A DNA stretch of 64,000 bases from Pelagibius marinus (GCF_014925385.1 NZ_JACSDK010000009.1:62001-126000); one strand, 5' to 3'. Positions 54,537-64,000 are shown, numbered from the stretch's first letter. The notes: generated from the sequence alone by a model not told the origin. Translations and numbers: made by a program.

Positions 54537-55917
54537 GCTGTTCCACACCTCGATCTTCCGCATCGCCCTGCTGTACCTTCTGCTGCTGGGCGTCACGCTG
54601 GGGGCGCTCATGGGCTTCGTCTACTGGTCGACCGCCCAGCTCATCGAGCGCCAGACCGAGGAGACCGTGGAGGCCGAGATCCGCGGCCTGGCCGAGCAGT
54701 ACCGCGATGAAGGTCTGCCCCGCCTCATGGAGGTGATCGGCGAGCGCAGCGGCCCGCAGGGCAGCGCCGAGAACGTCTATCTCCTGACCGGCCCGCGCCT
54801 GCAGCCGCTGGCCGGCAACCTCTCCACCTGGCCCGCGCGCATCACCGACGAGGACGGCTGGGTCGAGGTGGCTTTGGGCCGCCGCGACGACCCCAGCGGC
54901 GCCGAGCACATCGTGCGCGGACGCGCCTTCACCCTGGCCGGCGGCTATCACCTCTTCGTCGGCCGCGACACGGTGGAGCGCGCCGACTTCCGCGACATCG
55001 TCCTGGGGGCCCTGACCTGGGCGCTGCTGCCGGCGGTGGTGCTGGGCCTCATCGGCGGCGCCCTCATCGGCCGCTACAGCCTGAAGCGCGTCGACGCTGT
55101 GCGGGCCACGGGGCAGGACATCGTCAGCGGCGACCTCTCGCAGCGCGTGCCGCTGACCGGCAGCGGCGACGAATTCGACCGCCTGGCCGCCACCATCAAC
55201 GAGATGCTGGAGCGCATCGAAACCCTGATGGGCGGCATGCGCCTGGTCACCGACAGCCTGGCGCACGACCTGCGCAGCCCGCTGACCCGCGCCAAGAGCA
55301 CCATCGAGATAGTGCTGCGCAAAGGCGCCGAGGACCCCGAGACCTACCGCGAGGCCCTGGAGCAGACCGCCGGCGAGCTGGAGACCATCCAGCGCACCTT
55401 CGACTCGCTCATCAACATCGCCCAGGCCGAGGCGGGCCTGAACCGGCTCACCCTCAGCGACCTCGACCTCTCGGCGCTGGCCGGCGACCTGCTGGAGGTC
55501 TATCAGCCCATCGCCGAGGACGCGGGGCTGGAGCTGGACGGCGCCATCGCGCCGGACATCACCGTGAAGGGCCACCGCCAGCTGCTGGGCCAAGCCCTGT
55601 CCAACCTGCTCGACAACGCCATCAAGTACAGCCCCGCCGGCGGGCGCATCAGCTTCGAGCTGGCGGCGACCGCAGAGGGCGGCGCCGAACTGAGCGTCAC
55701 CGACAACGGCCCGGGCATCCCGGCGGCTGACCGCGACCGTGTCCTGCAGCGCTTCGTGCGCCTGGACGCAAGCCGCGGCACGCCGGGCAGCGGACTCGGA
55801 CTGAGCCTGGTTGCCGCCGTCGCCAAGCTGCACGATATCGCCCTGGCGCTGGAAGACAACGAACCGGGCTTGAAGGTGACGCTGAAGACCGCGGCGGCCG
55901 GACGGAAACCCAAATAA
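54529..55917 (+). CDS. Sensor histidine kinase (htrA-linked)
   Basis: 462 aa. Two membrane helices (IALLYLLLLGVTLGALMGFVYW and LTWALLPAVVLGLIGGALIG) bracket a ~130-residue periplasmic domain. HAMP (YSLKRVDAVRATGQDIVSGDLSQRVPL), H-box DSLAHDLRSPLTRAKSTIE, N-box NLLDNAIKYSPAGG, and G-box GTPGSGLGLSLVAAV complete it. It pairs with the regulator at 53859. The signal is likely envelope damage, given the htrA neighbour. Confidence 0.94.
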   Translation: MDRLFHTSIFRIALLYLLLLGVTLGALMGFVYWSTAQLIERQTEETVEAEIRGLAEQYRDEGLPRLMEVIGERSGPQGSAENVYLLTGPRLQPLAGNLSTWPARITDEDGWVEVALGRRDDPSGAEHIVRGRAFTLAGGYHLFVGRDTVERADFRDIVLGALTWALLPAVVLGLIGGALIGRYSLKRVDAVRATGQDIVSGDLSQRVPLTGSGDEFDRLAATINEMLERIETLMGGMRLVTDSLAHDLRSPLTRAKSTIEIVLRKGAEDPETYREALEQTAGELETIQRTFDSLINIAQAEAGLNRLTLSDLDLSALAGDLLEVYQPIAEDAGLELDGAIAPDITVKGHRQLLGQALSNLLDNAIKYSPAGGRISFELAATAEGGAELSVTDNGPGIPAADRDRVLQRFVRLDASRGTPGSGLGLSLVAAVAKLHDIALALEDNEPGLKVTLKTAAAGRKPK

Positions 55918-56021
55918 ACACCCCGTGATCCGGTGCCGCCCGCGGGTGACAGCCCGCCGGACGCCTTGTAGGCTCTTCCCTATCCCCGGAGGGAACCGGG
56001 AACCTTGGGAGATTGCCGCAG

Positions 56022-57251
56022 ATGATCCGCCGCCGCTTACCGCTGTTTTCCATGCTGCTCGCCGCCCTGGCCACGACCTTGGGTCTGAGCGGCCCGGCCG
56101 AAGGCGGCACCGAGACCCGGAGCTGGCAGGAGATCGTCAGCGCCGCCAAGGGGCAGACGGTCTACTGGAACGCCTGGGGCGGCGACGAGCGCATCAACGC
56201 CTACATCGCCTGGGTCGGCGACCAGATGCGCGAGGAATACGACGTCACCCTGAAGCACGTGAAGCTGTCCGACACCGCCGACGCGGTCTCGCGGGTGCTG
56301 GCGGAACGCGCGGCGGGCAAGAAGGAAGGCGGCTCCGTCGACCTCATCTGGATTAACGGCGAGAACTTCGCCGCCATGAAGGAGCAGCACCTGCTCTACG
56401 GTCCCTTCACCCAGGCGCTGCCCAACTTCCGGCTTGTCGACGTCGAGGACAAGCCCTCCACCCTGGTGGACTTCACCGTGCCGACCGACGGGCTGGAGGC
56501 GCCCTGGGGCATGGCGAAGCTGAACTTCCCTTACGATTCGGCCCGCGTCGACGAGACGCCGCGATCGATCCCCGAATTCCTCGAGTGGGCAGAGGCCCAT
56601 CCGGGGCGCTTCACCTATCCCGCGCCGCCCGCCTTCCTCGGCTCGACTTTCCTGAAACAGGCGCTGATCGAACTGGCGCCGGACCGGGCCTTCCTGCAGC
56701 AGCCGGTCGAGAGCGACGCCCAGGTCGAGCAGTTCACCCGGCCCCTGTGGGAATACCTGGACAAGCTGCACCCCAACCTCTGGCGGGGCGGCGAGACCTT
56801 CCCCTCCGGCGGCCCGGCGCAGCGCCAGCTTCTCGACGACGGCGAAGTCGACATCACCATCTCCTTCAATCCCGCCGAGGCCTCCTCGGCCATCGCCAAC
56901 AAGCTGCTGCCGGAGACGGTGCGCACTTTCGTGCTGGACAAGGGCACCATCGGCAACACCCATTTCGTCGCCATCCCCTTCAACGCCAACGCCGCCGAGG
57001 GCGCCATGGTGGTCGCCAACTTCCTCATGAGCCCAAAGGCCCAGGCGGTAAAGCAGAACCCGGAAGCCTGGGGCGACCCGACGGTCCTGGCCATGACAAA
57101 GCTCACCGCCGGCGAGCGCCATCTCTTCGAGACCCTGCCGCTGGGCGTCGCCACCCTGCCGCCGGACGAACTCGGTCCGACCCTGCTGGAGCCCCATCCG
57201 TCCTGGATGACGCGCATCGAGGCCGAGTGGCAGAAGCGCTACGCGCGCTGA
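56022..57251 (+). CDS. ynjB: YnjB-like ABC transporter substrate-binding protein
   Basis: About 409 aa periplasmic binding protein. Signal peptide (LPLFSMLLAALATTLGLSGPAEG). WQEIVSAAKGQTVYWNAWGGDERINAYIAWVGDQMREEYDV and VDLIWINGENFAAMKEQHLLYGPF are the YnjB pattern (an iron/thiamine-like binding fold). It heads a three-gene ABC operon. ATG at 56022 follows GGGAG; a TTG at 56013 is also possible. The ligand is unknown. Confidence 0.88.
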   Translation: MIRRRLPLFSMLLAALATTLGLSGPAEGGTETRSWQEIVSAAKGQTVYWNAWGGDERINAYIAWVGDQMREEYDVTLKHVKLSDTADAVSRVLAERAAGKKEGGSVDLIWINGENFAAMKEQHLLYGPFTQALPNFRLVDVEDKPSTLVDFTVPTDGLEAPWGMAKLNFPYDSARVDETPRSIPEFLEWAEAHPGRFTYPAPPAFLGSTFLKQALIELAPDRAFLQQPVESDAQVEQFTRPLWEYLDKLHPNLWRGGETFPSGGPAQRQLLDDGEVDITISFNPAEASSAIANKLLPETVRTFVLDKGTIGNTHFVAIPFNANAAEGAMVVANFLMSPKAQAVKQNPEAWGDPTVLAMTKLTAGERHLFETLPLGVATLPPDELGPTLLEPHPSWMTRIEAEWQKRYAR

Positions 57252-57276
57252 CCGGCGGCATGCAGGAGACCCGCAG

Positions 57277-58974
57277 ATGCGCCGCCGCGGCTTGCTGAGC
57301 AGCCTTCCCGCGATCACTCTGGCCGCCTTCCTGGCGCCGGTCGTCGCCGGACTGATCGGCACCTGGCTGCCCGCCTTCGGCTTCTTTCCCACCCTGGGCG
57401 GCGAGAGCCTGACCCTGGCGCCCTGGCGTGAGCTCTTCGCACAGCCGGGCCTTGCCGAATCCCTGCGCCTGACCCTGATCTCCGGCCTCCTCGCGACCCT
57501 CCTTGCCTTCCTCCTCACCGTCTTCTTTCTCGCCGCCTGCCACGGCGGGCGGCTGATCCTGGCGGTGCGCGGACTCATGGCGCCGCTCATCGCCGTGCCC
57601 CACGCCGCCGTGGCGCTGGGCCTGGCCTTCCTCCTCGCGCCCAGCGGCTGGCTGGTGCGTCTCGTCTCGCCCTGGGCTACCGGCTGGGACCTGCCGCCCG
57701 ACGTGGCCACGGTGCAGGACCCCAACGCCTTGGCGCTGACCCTGGCACTGGTGGTGAAGGAGGTGCCCTTCCTGCTGCTCATGACGCTCGCCGCCCTGGA
57801 GCAGGTGCGCGCCGAGGAGCGCCTGGCCGTCGCCCGCTCGCTCGGCTACGGACCGCTGGTCGCCTGGCTGAAGGCAGTGCTGCCGGCGGTCTACCGGCAG
57901 ATCCGCCTGCCGCTCTACGCCGTGCTCGCCTTCTCGCTTTCGGTCGTCGACATGGCGCTGATCCTGGCGCCGCTGACGCCGCCGCCGCTGGCGGTGCAGG
58001 TGCTGCGCTGGTTCAACGACCCGGACCTTTCGATGCGCTTCGTCGCGGCGGCCGGCGCTTGCCTGCAGCTGCTCATCGTCGTCGGGGCCATCGCCTTGTG
58101 GCGCCTGGGTGAAACGGCGGTGGCGCTGGCCGGCCGCGCCTGGATCGCCGGCGGGCAGCGCGGCGGCGACGGGCGGATCGCCCGCGCGGTCAGCGCCGGC
58201 CTGGTGCAGGGTCTGGTGATCCTGGCGGCCGCCGGCCTGGCCGCCGTGGCCCTGTGGTCCGTCACCGGGCGCTGGCGCTTTCCCGACGCCCTGCCCGCCG
58301 ATGTCTCGCTGGACACCTGGGCACGCCACGCCCCCGAAGCGGCGGCCATCACCGCCACCACCCTGGTCACCGGCCTGGTGGCCGCCGGCATCGCCCTAAT
58401 GCTGGTCGTCGGCTGCCTGGAGAACGAGCAGCGCCGCGGGCTCACCCTCTCCAACCGCGCGCTCTGGCTGCTCTATGCGCCGCTGCTGGTTCCACAGGTC
58501 GCTTTTCTCTTTGGGACGCAGGTGCTGGCCATCCAGGCCGGCATCGACGCCACCTGGATCGCGCTGGTGTGGAGCCACCTGCTGTTCGTGCTGCCTTATG
58601 TCTTCCTGACTCTGGCCGATCCCTATCGCGCCCTGGACGAACGCTACGCCCGCACCGCGCTCTGCCTCGGCGCCAAACCCAACCGGGTGTTCTGGCAGGT
58701 CAAGCTGCCGATGCTGCTCAGGCCCATGCTCTTCGCGCTCGCCGTCGGCTTCGCGGTCAGCGTGGCGCAGTACCTGCCGACCCTCTTCGCCGGCGGCGGC
58801 CGCTTCGTCACCCTGACCACCGAGGCGGTGGGCCTGGCCGCCGGCGGCGACCGCCGGGTGATGGGCGTCTACGCCTTCCTGCAGGCGCTGCTGCCGCTGC
58901 TGGCCTTCGCCGCCGCCCTGGCCCTGCCGCGCCCCCTGGTGCTCACCCGCAGGCTGGAGGCGATTCCGGCATGA
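57277..58974 (+). CDS. ynjC: YnjC-like ABC permease, two fused membrane modules
   Basis: 565 aa with about 12 helices. Two binding-protein-dependent permease modules in tandem: the EAA-like loops are VRAEERLAVARSLGYGPLVAW and DERYARTALCLGAKPNRVFW. It is longer than two single permeases joined in E. coli YnjC. It starts 25 bp after the binding protein, with AGGAG, and ends 10 bp before the ATPase. It moves the YnjB ligand inward. Confidence 0.88.
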   Translation: MRRRGLLSSLPAITLAAFLAPVVAGLIGTWLPAFGFFPTLGGESLTLAPWRELFAQPGLAESLRLTLISGLLATLLAFLLTVFFLAACHGGRLILAVRGLMAPLIAVPHAAVALGLAFLLAPSGWLVRLVSPWATGWDLPPDVATVQDPNALALTLALVVKEVPFLLLMTLAALEQVRAEERLAVARSLGYGPLVAWLKAVLPAVYRQIRLPLYAVLAFSLSVVDMALILAPLTPPPLAVQVLRWFNDPDLSMRFVAAAGACLQLLIVVGAIALWRLGETAVALAGRAWIAGGQRGGDGRIARAVSAGLVQGLVILAAAGLAAVALWSVTGRWRFPDALPADVSLDTWARHAPEAAAITATTLVTGLVAAGIALMLVVGCLENEQRRGLTLSNRALWLLYAPLLVPQVAFLFGTQVLAIQAGIDATWIALVWSHLLFVLPYVFLTLADPYRALDERYARTALCLGAKPNRVFWQVKLPMLLRPMLFALAVGFAVSVAQYLPTLFAGGGRFVTLTTEAVGLAAGGDRRVMGVYAFLQALLPLLAFAAALALPRPLVLTRRLEAIPA

Positions 58975-58984
58975 GAGGCCCGGC

Positions 58985-59719
58985 ATGAGCGTCATCAGCC
59001 TGAACCAGGAACGCGGCCTGATCTTGAGCCAGGTGGAGATCACGCACCCTACGTCACGGGGTGAGAAACACATCATCGGGCCGGTCAGCCTGACCGTGCC
59101 GCCGGGCGAGGTGGTCACGGTCATGGGGCCCAGCGGCTGCGGCAAGTCGAGCCTGCTGGCCTACATCTGCGGCACCCTGGCGCCGGGGCTCAGCGGCGGC
59201 GGGCGGGTGCTGCTGAACAGCGCCGAGGTGACCGCGGCGCCGCCCGAAGCGCGCCACATCGGCATCCTGTTCCAGGACGACCTGCTGTTCCCGCACCTTT
59301 CGGTGGCCGGCAACCTGGCCTTCGGTCTGCCGCCGGACCTGCGCGGACGCCGCGCCCGGCGCGAACGCATCGAGGCGGCGCTGGCCGAGGCCGACATGCT
59401 GGCCTTCTACGACCGCGACCCGACGACCTTGTCCGGCGGTCAACGCGCCCGCATCGCCCTGCTGCGCACCCTGCTGTCGGAGCCGCGCGCCCTGCTGCTC
59501 GACGAGCCCTTCGCCAAGCTGGACGTCGCCCTGCGCCATCGCTTTCGCAGTTTCGTTTTCGACCATGCCCGCGCCCAGGGGTTGCCGACGCTACTGGTCA
59601 CCCACGACCCGCAGGACGCCGCCGATGCGGGCGGCCCGCGCCTGCAGATCGACGCCGAGGGACGCATCCTCGGCGGCCGTGCGGCGGGACGCGGCCACCG
59701 CCCCGGCAATCTGCCCTGA
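58985..59719 (+). CDS. ynjD: YnjD-like ABC transporter ATP-binding protein
   Basis: 244 aa. Walker A MGPSGCGKSSLLAYI, Q-loop LFQDDLLFPHLSV, signature LSGGQRARIALLRTLL, Walker B ALLLDEPFAKLD, and H-loop THDPQDA. It energises the YnjB/YnjC transporter and follows ynjC closely. The region after its stop to apaG (59720-59912) holds no recognisable feature. Confidence 0.9.
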   Translation: MSVISLNQERGLILSQVEITHPTSRGEKHIIGPVSLTVPPGEVVTVMGPSGCGKSSLLAYICGTLAPGLSGGGRVLLNSAEVTAAPPEARHIGILFQDDLLFPHLSVAGNLAFGLPPDLRGRRARRERIEAALAEADMLAFYDRDPTTLSGGQRARIALLRTLLSEPRALLLDEPFAKLDVALRHRFRSFVFDHARAQGLPTLLVTHDPQDAADAGGPRLQIDAEGRILGGRAAGRGHRPGNLP

Positions 59720-59912
59720 GCGGCCTTTTGGGCATTCCATTTTTCCACGAATAGTCGGCCTTTGGCCGCGGTTTCACACAATTCCCCAGGCAAACCCGGC
59801 CTCCGGCGGTGCGCCCCTCTGGGCCTTTCCTGTCCGCCCGGCAGGGCGTAGACTGACCCCAACACCGCGCACCGCCGGCCTTGCCGCCGGCTGATAAGGG
59901 GATCAACAGACC

Positions 59913-60305
59913 ATGTACAGCGCGACGACCCAGTCAATCAGCGTGACGGTCAAACCGATCTATCTGGAGGAGCAATCCTCCCCCACCGAAAGCCACTATG
60001 TTTGGGCCTACCAGGTGCGCATCGAGAATACCGGTTCGGAAACGGTCCAGCTGCTGAACCGGCACTGGCGTATCACCGATTCCATGGGGCGGGTGCAGGA
60101 GGTCCACGGCGCCGGCGTGGTCGGCGAGCAGCCGATGCTGGAGCCGGGCGAGACCTTCGAGTACACCAGCGGCACGCCGCTGACGACGCCCTCCGGCATC
60201 ATGGTCGGCAGCTACGAGATGGAAAGCACCGACGGCCGGCGCTTCGACGTCGAAATTCCGGCCTTTTCGCTGGACAGCCCGCATCAGCCCGTGCAACTCA
60301 ACTAG
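59913..60305 (+). CDS. apaG: Co2+/Mg2+ efflux protein ApaG
   Basis: 130 aa. A fibronectin type III-like fold: [63 protein letters not shown] and [24 protein letters not shown] match ApaG throughout. Linked to Co2+ resistance/Mg2+ efflux, but mechanism is unclear. It is co-directional with folE (95 bp apart). Confidence 0.95.
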   Translation: MYSATTQSISVTVKPIYLEEQSSPTESHYVWAYQVRIENTGSETVQLLNRHWRITDSMGRVQEVHGAGVVGEQPMLEPGETFEYTSGTPLTTPSGIMVGSYEMESTDGRRFDVEIPAFSLDSPHQPVQLN

Positions 60306-60400
60306 CCGACTTTCGGGCGGCTGGTCCTGTTGAAGAGCGGAGATCGGCGGCCTGTTTTGCGGACCACCAGGAAGAGGGCCAGGAAGGGGACCGTCGCGGC

Positions 60401-61033
60401 GTGAACACCAAGCAGAAAATCCAAAGCCTGCAGCAGGCGGAACGACCGACGCGCGAGGAAGCGCTGCGGGCCGTGGAAACCCTGATTCGCTGGGCAGGAG
60501 ACGATCCCTCGCGCGAAGGCCTGCGCGGCACGCCGGACCGCGTGGTCAAGGCCTACGAGGAGTTCTTCGAGGGCTACAGCGTCGATCCCCTGGACCTGCT
60601 GGAACGCACCTTCGAGGAGGTCGAGGGCTACGACGAGATGGTGCTGCTGCGCGACATCCGCTTCGAGTCCCACTGCGAACACCACATGGCGCCGATCATC
60701 GGCAAGGCCCACGTCGCCTATATGCCCAACAATCGCGTCGTCGGCATCTCCAAGCTGGCGCGCATCGTGGAAGCCTACGCCAAGCGCCTGCAGATCCAGG
60801 AGAAGATGACCGCGCAGATCGCCAACACGATCGATGAGGTGTTGCAGCCCAAAGGCGTCGCCGTGGTCATCGAGGCGTCGCACCAATGCATGACGACGCG
60901 CGGGATTCACAAGCCGGGCACCTCCATGGTAACCAGCCGCATGCTCGGCATGTTCCGCACCAATGCGTCCACGCGGCGGGAGTTCCTCGCGCTGGTCGGA
61001 TCGCCCGCGGGTCTGCATCACGACGGCAGCTAG
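60401..61033 (+). CDS. folE: GTP cyclohydrolase I
   Basis: 210 aa. It converts GTP to dihydroneopterin triphosphate, first step of folate synthesis. [25 protein letters not shown], then [23 protein letters not shown] with the Zn-binding Cys/His, and [24 protein letters not shown] carrying the second Zn Cys. GTG at 60401 with AGGAAGGGG upstream; the frame upstream overlaps apaG's 3' side and is not conserved. Confidence 0.96.
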   Translation: MNTKQKIQSLQQAERPTREEALRAVETLIRWAGDDPSREGLRGTPDRVVKAYEEFFEGYSVDPLDLLERTFEEVEGYDEMVLLRDIRFESHCEHHMAPIIGKAHVAYMPNNRVVGISKLARIVEAYAKRLQIQEKMTAQIANTIDEVLQPKGVAVVIEASHQCMTTRGIHKPGTSMVTSRMLGMFRTNASTRREFLALVGSPAGLHHDGS

Positions 61034-61111
61034 CCCGGATTTGGGGATCATGCTTCGGGGGATTGTGCAGCGGGCGGGCCTGGTTGAGGCGGATCTCAGA
61101 GGGGCCGGGCG

Positions 61112-62557
61112 ATGATCGAGTTGCGCCCCGTCATCTTCGTCATCGGCATCCTGCTCTCGGTCCTGGCCGTGGCCATGATCATCCCGGCCATCGTCGACAT
61201 CTCGGTCGGCCATCCCGACTGGCAGGTCTTCTCCGTGGCCGCCTTCGTCACGCTCTTTGTCGGCGTTTCCATGATGCTGACCACGCGCGCCAGCCTGGGC
61301 AGCTTCTCGGTGCGCCAGGCTTTCGTCATGACCAACCTGGCCTGGTTCGTCATCGCCGCCTTCGGCGCCCTGCCCTTCCAGTTCTCGGAACTGGAGCTGG
61401 ATCCGGCTGACGCCTTCTTCGAATCCATGTCCGGCGTCACCACCACCGGCGCCACCGTCATCGTCGGCCTGGACTTCGCGCCGCCGGGCATTCTGCTGTG
61501 GCGGGCCATCCTGCAATGGCTGGGCGGCATCGGCATCATCGTCATGGCCGTGGCCATCCTGCCGATGCTGCAGGTCGGCGGCATGCAGATGTTCCGCGTC
61601 GAGGCTTTCGACACCGACAAGGTGCTGCCGCGCGCCGCGCAGATCGCCGGCGGCATCGCCATCATCTACGTCTTCCTGACCGCCGTGGCGGCGATGCTGC
61701 TGTGGTCGCTGGGCATGTCGGGCTTCGATGCCGTGGCCCACGCCATGACCTCCATCGCCACCGGCGGCTTCTCCACCTACGACGCCTCGGTCGGCCACTT
61801 CGACAACGCCGCCATCGACTGGGCGATGAGCGGCATCATGGTGCTGGGCTCGATTCCCTTCGTGCTTTACCTGCGCGTCATCCGCGGCGACCTGCGGCCG
61901 GTCTTCGCCGACACCCAGGTGCGCTGGTTCCTGACCATTCTGGCCATCGCCATCCTCTTCACCGCGGTGTGGCTGTACCGCGGCGACCTGATGGAGCCGC
62001 TGCAGGCCTTGCGCTACAGCACCTTCAACGTGATCTCGGTCATGACCGGCAGCGGTTTCGCCACCGCCGACTACGGGCGCTGGGGCAGCTTCGTGGTCGC
62101 CGTCATGTTCGTGCTGATGTTCGTCGGCGGCTGCGCCGGCTCGACCACCTGCGGCATCAAGATCTTCCGCCTGCAGGTGCTCTACGCCACGGCGCACGCC
62201 CAGATCCACCGCCTGATGCAGCCCAACGGCGTGTTCTTTCCCTACTACAACAAGAAGCCGATCCCCGATCCCGTGGCCACCTCGGTGATGAGCTTCTTCT
62301 TCCTCTTCGCCGCCAGCTTCGCGCTGCTGGCGGTCGGCCTGGGCCTCACCGGGCTGGACTTCATCACCGCCGTCTCCGGCGCCGCCTCGGCCATCGCCAA
62401 CGTCGGCCCCGGCCTGGGCGATGTCATCGGGCCGGCCGGCACCTACACCACCCTGCCGGACAGCGCCAAGCTGCTGCTCTGCCTGGGCATGCTGCTCGGA
62501 CGCCTCGAACTCTTCACCGTCCTGATCCTGCTCGCGCCCTCCTTCTGGCGGGGCTGA
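61112..62557 (+). CDS. trkH: Trk-type potassium uptake protein TrkH
   Basis: 481 aa with about ten helices and four P-loops. Selectivity-filter-like segments include SMSGVTTTGATV, SIATGGFSTYD, VMTGSGFATADY and ANVGPGLGDV. It imports K+ across the inner membrane. The TrkA regulator is not in the window. It starts 78 bp after folE and is followed by argE after 10 bp. Confidence 0.94.
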   Translation: MIELRPVIFVIGILLSVLAVAMIIPAIVDISVGHPDWQVFSVAAFVTLFVGVSMMLTTRASLGSFSVRQAFVMTNLAWFVIAAFGALPFQFSELELDPADAFFESMSGVTTTGATVIVGLDFAPPGILLWRAILQWLGGIGIIVMAVAILPMLQVGGMQMFRVEAFDTDKVLPRAAQIAGGIAIIYVFLTAVAAMLLWSLGMSGFDAVAHAMTSIATGGFSTYDASVGHFDNAAIDWAMSGIMVLGSIPFVLYLRVIRGDLRPVFADTQVRWFLTILAIAILFTAVWLYRGDLMEPLQALRYSTFNVISVMTGSGFATADYGRWGSFVVAVMFVLMFVGGCAGSTTCGIKIFRLQVLYATAHAQIHRLMQPNGVFFPYYNKKPIPDPVATSVMSFFFLFAASFALLAVGLGLTGLDFITAVSGAASAIANVGPGLGDVIGPAGTYTTLPDSAKLLLCLGMLLGRLELFTVLILLAPSFWRG

Positions 62558-62567
62558 GAAAGTTGCC

Positions 62568-63734
62568 ATGGCTTCCATCCGTCCCCAGAGCCGCGCGCTC
62601 ATCGAACGCCTGATCGGTTTCGACACCACCTCCGCCAAGTCCAACCTGGAGCTCATCGACTTCGCCCAGGACTACCTGGAAGGCCACGGCGCGCGCTGCC
62701 GGCGCATCACCAATCCGGAGGGCACCAAGGCGAACCTCTTCGCCAGCCTCGGCCCGGAGGCGCCGGGCGGCGTGGTGCTGTCCGGCCACAGCGACGTGGT
62801 GCCGGTCGGCGGCCAGTCCTGGGACAGCGATCCCTTCACGGTGGTGGAGCGCGACGGCCGGCTCTACGGCCGCGGCACCGCCGACATGAAGTCCTTCATC
62901 GCCGTGGCCATGGCCCTGGTGCCGGAGTTCCAGGCGCAGCCGCTGAAGCATCCGCTGCACCTCGCCCTTTCCTACGACGAGGAGGTCGGCTGCACCGGCG
63001 TCGGCAGCATGATCGACGACATCGTCACCAACCTGCCGCGCCCGGAGATGGTGATCGTCGGCGAGCCGACGGACATGCAGATCGTGAACGGCCACAAGGG
63101 CTGCTACGTCTTCGAGACCCACCTCAAGGGCCTGGCGGCGCACTCCAGCCAGCCGCACCACGGCGGCAACGCCATCTTCGCCGCCGGCAAGCTGATCGCC
63201 TACCTGGCCGAGCTGGCTGCGCAAAAGCGCTCCGAGGCGCCGGCCGACAGCCCCTTCGATCCGCCCTACACCACCTTCAACCTGGGCCTCGTCGAAGGCG
63301 GCAAGGCGCTCAACATCGTGGCGCAGGACTGCAGCTTCGGCTGGGAGTTCCGCCCGATCCCCAGCGAGGACACCACGGCCATCATCCAGGGCTTCGAGGC
63401 CTATGCCCGCGACGAGGTCCTGCCGGCGCTCAGCGAGTTCGCGCCGGAGGCCAGCATCGAGACCCGGCACCTCTCCACCGTGCTGCCGCTCATGCCGGTG
63501 GAGGACAATCCCGCCGAGGCCCTGGTGCGCCGCCTCTCCGGCAGCAACGCCGAAGCGGGCGTGGTCTCCTTCGGCACCGAGGGCGGCCTCTTCCAGGACG
63601 CGGGCCTGGCGGCCGTGGTGTTCGGCCCGGGCTCCATCGACCAGGCGCACAAGCCCAACGAATTCATCGATCTGGATCAGGTCGCGGCCTGCGAGAAATT
63701 TCTGCTGAAGCTGCGCGACTGGGCGGCGACTTAG
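62568..63734 (+). CDS. argE: Acetylornithine deacetylase, M20 family
   Basis: 388 aa. Metal-ligand motifs: SGHSDVVPVGGQSWDSDPF (His, Asp), YGRGTADMKSF, SYDEEVGCTGVGSM (Glu-Glu, base), VGEPTDMQIV, and the C-terminal His in DQAHKPNEF. It hydrolyses N2-acetylornithine to ornithine in arginine synthesis, consistent with the standard ArgE length. It is placed directly behind trkH. Confidence 0.92.
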   Translation: MASIRPQSRALIERLIGFDTTSAKSNLELIDFAQDYLEGHGARCRRITNPEGTKANLFASLGPEAPGGVVLSGHSDVVPVGGQSWDSDPFTVVERDGRLYGRGTADMKSFIAVAMALVPEFQAQPLKHPLHLALSYDEEVGCTGVGSMIDDIVTNLPRPEMVIVGEPTDMQIVNGHKGCYVFETHLKGLAAHSSQPHHGGNAIFAAGKLIAYLAELAAQKRSEAPADSPFDPPYTTFNLGLVEGGKALNIVAQDCSFGWEFRPIPSEDTTAIIQGFEAYARDEVLPALSEFAPEASIETRHLSTVLPLMPVEDNPAEALVRRLSGSNAEAGVVSFGTEGGLFQDAGLAAVVFGPGSIDQAHKPNEFIDLDQVAACEKFLLKLRDWAAT

Positions 63735-63846
63735 TCCGCATCCTATGGGGTAGCCGGCATCTTCTCTTGCGACTCCAGGGCCATATTGGCGTAGGCTCGG
63801 ATCGACACGTCTCCCATCGAGCGCAGGTTGGGCAGGGAAGCAGGCG

Positions 63847-64000
63847 ATGCAAAAGATCATCCTGGGTATCCTGGCAATTCTGGCCGTCGCCGGCTGGGCG
63901 GCAGCCTATGTTTTCTACACGGAGTCAGGCGACCTCACCGAAAGATTGGTGAGCGCCGAGGCCGGGCGCGCCGAGGCCGAAGGGGAACTGAGCGCCGCAC
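63847..64000 (+). CDS. Membrane-anchored coiled-coil protein (3' end outside window)
   Basis: Only ~51 residues are present. MQKIILGILAILAVAGWAAAYVFYTESG is a single N-terminal membrane helix, followed by TERLVSAEAGRAEAEGELSAA, an Ala/Glu heptad-like coiled coil. ATG at 63847 with GGGAAGCAGG upstream. The family cannot be determined from the fragment. Confidence 0.55.
   Translation, partial: MQKIILGILAILAVAGWAAAYVFYTESGDLTERLVSAEAGRAEAEGELSAA

Noticed and set aside
60302-62656. 784-aa minus-strand ORF opposite folE and trkH
   Set aside because: Runs across two complete plus-strand genes and is His/Gly/Asp-rich low complexity.

Overview
The window is 64 kb of GC-rich chromosomal DNA from an alphaproteobacterium, most likely a Rhodospirillales/Kiloniellales-type organism. 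The evidence is a class I lysyl-tRNA synthetase, COX15-type heme A synthase, an Usg-family protein, a TIGR01459 HAD protein, a single-chain methylmalonyl-CoA mutase with MeaB, a full CtrA box (TTAA-N7-TTAA), and the GC-rich palindromic intergenic elements typical of that class. There is no prophage, plasmid or large genomic island. Almost all DNA is coding, and most long ORFs on the opposite strand are GC shadows. No clearly new multi-gene system was found; the most unusual points are regulatory or architectural.

Layout. 1-6.7 kb: a truncated phytase-like esterase, a cupin dioxygenase-like protein, a DUF4242-cyclase fusion, rpmB, meaB, a VOC protein, a divergent AraC/LysE pair and an orphan CdiI-like immunity protein. 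6.7-15.3 kb: an Atm1-type ABC exporter, methylmalonyl-CoA mutase, a membrane histidine kinase behind a CtrA box, a small membrane protein, an MFS carrier and a secreted histidine phosphatase. 15.3-25.8 kb: a second class III cyclase, a HAD protein, a degenerate TipF-like EAL protein, arsC, DUF952-pyrD, a LexA-fold regulator lacking its Ser, a branched-chain aminotransferase, an Asp/Asn hydroxylase and lysS. 25.9-26.1 kb: a 268-bp MITE-like inverted-repeat element. 26.2-31.4 kb: an ECF sigma/anti-sigma/Spy-like sensor operon, a DinG-like helicase and a small methyltransferase.

31.4-39.3 kb: a methyltransferase/HxlR divergent pair; a two-component system divergent from PepSY and cytochrome b561 genes, with two sets of 11-bp-spaced direct repeats between them; and a GbsR-type regulator with twin palindromic operators in front of itself and of a DUF4166/TIGR01777 operon. 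The histidine kinase at 33-34.5 kb is frameshifted by an 85-nt G/C-skewed second copy of adjacent sequence, probably an assembly error.

39.3-64 kb: two AEC transporters, TerB, Usg, COX15, a CobW GTPase, a lower-GC eight-bladed PEP-CTERM-like propeller protein behind a sigma-54-type promoter, pyruvate carboxylase (probable TTG start), tRNA-Gly(CCC), cytochrome c, HtrA with a two-component system, a YnjBCD-type ABC transporter, apaG, folE, trkH, argE, and the start of a coiled-coil membrane protein.

Functional links. MeaB and methylmalonyl-CoA mutase turn propionyl-CoA-derived units into succinyl-CoA, and pyruvate carboxylase supplies oxaloacetate. COX15, cytochrome b561 and cytochrome c belong to aerobic respiration. 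Several regulators (AraC, HxlR, GbsR, the LexA-like protein and both OmpR-type regulators) sit beside their probable targets.
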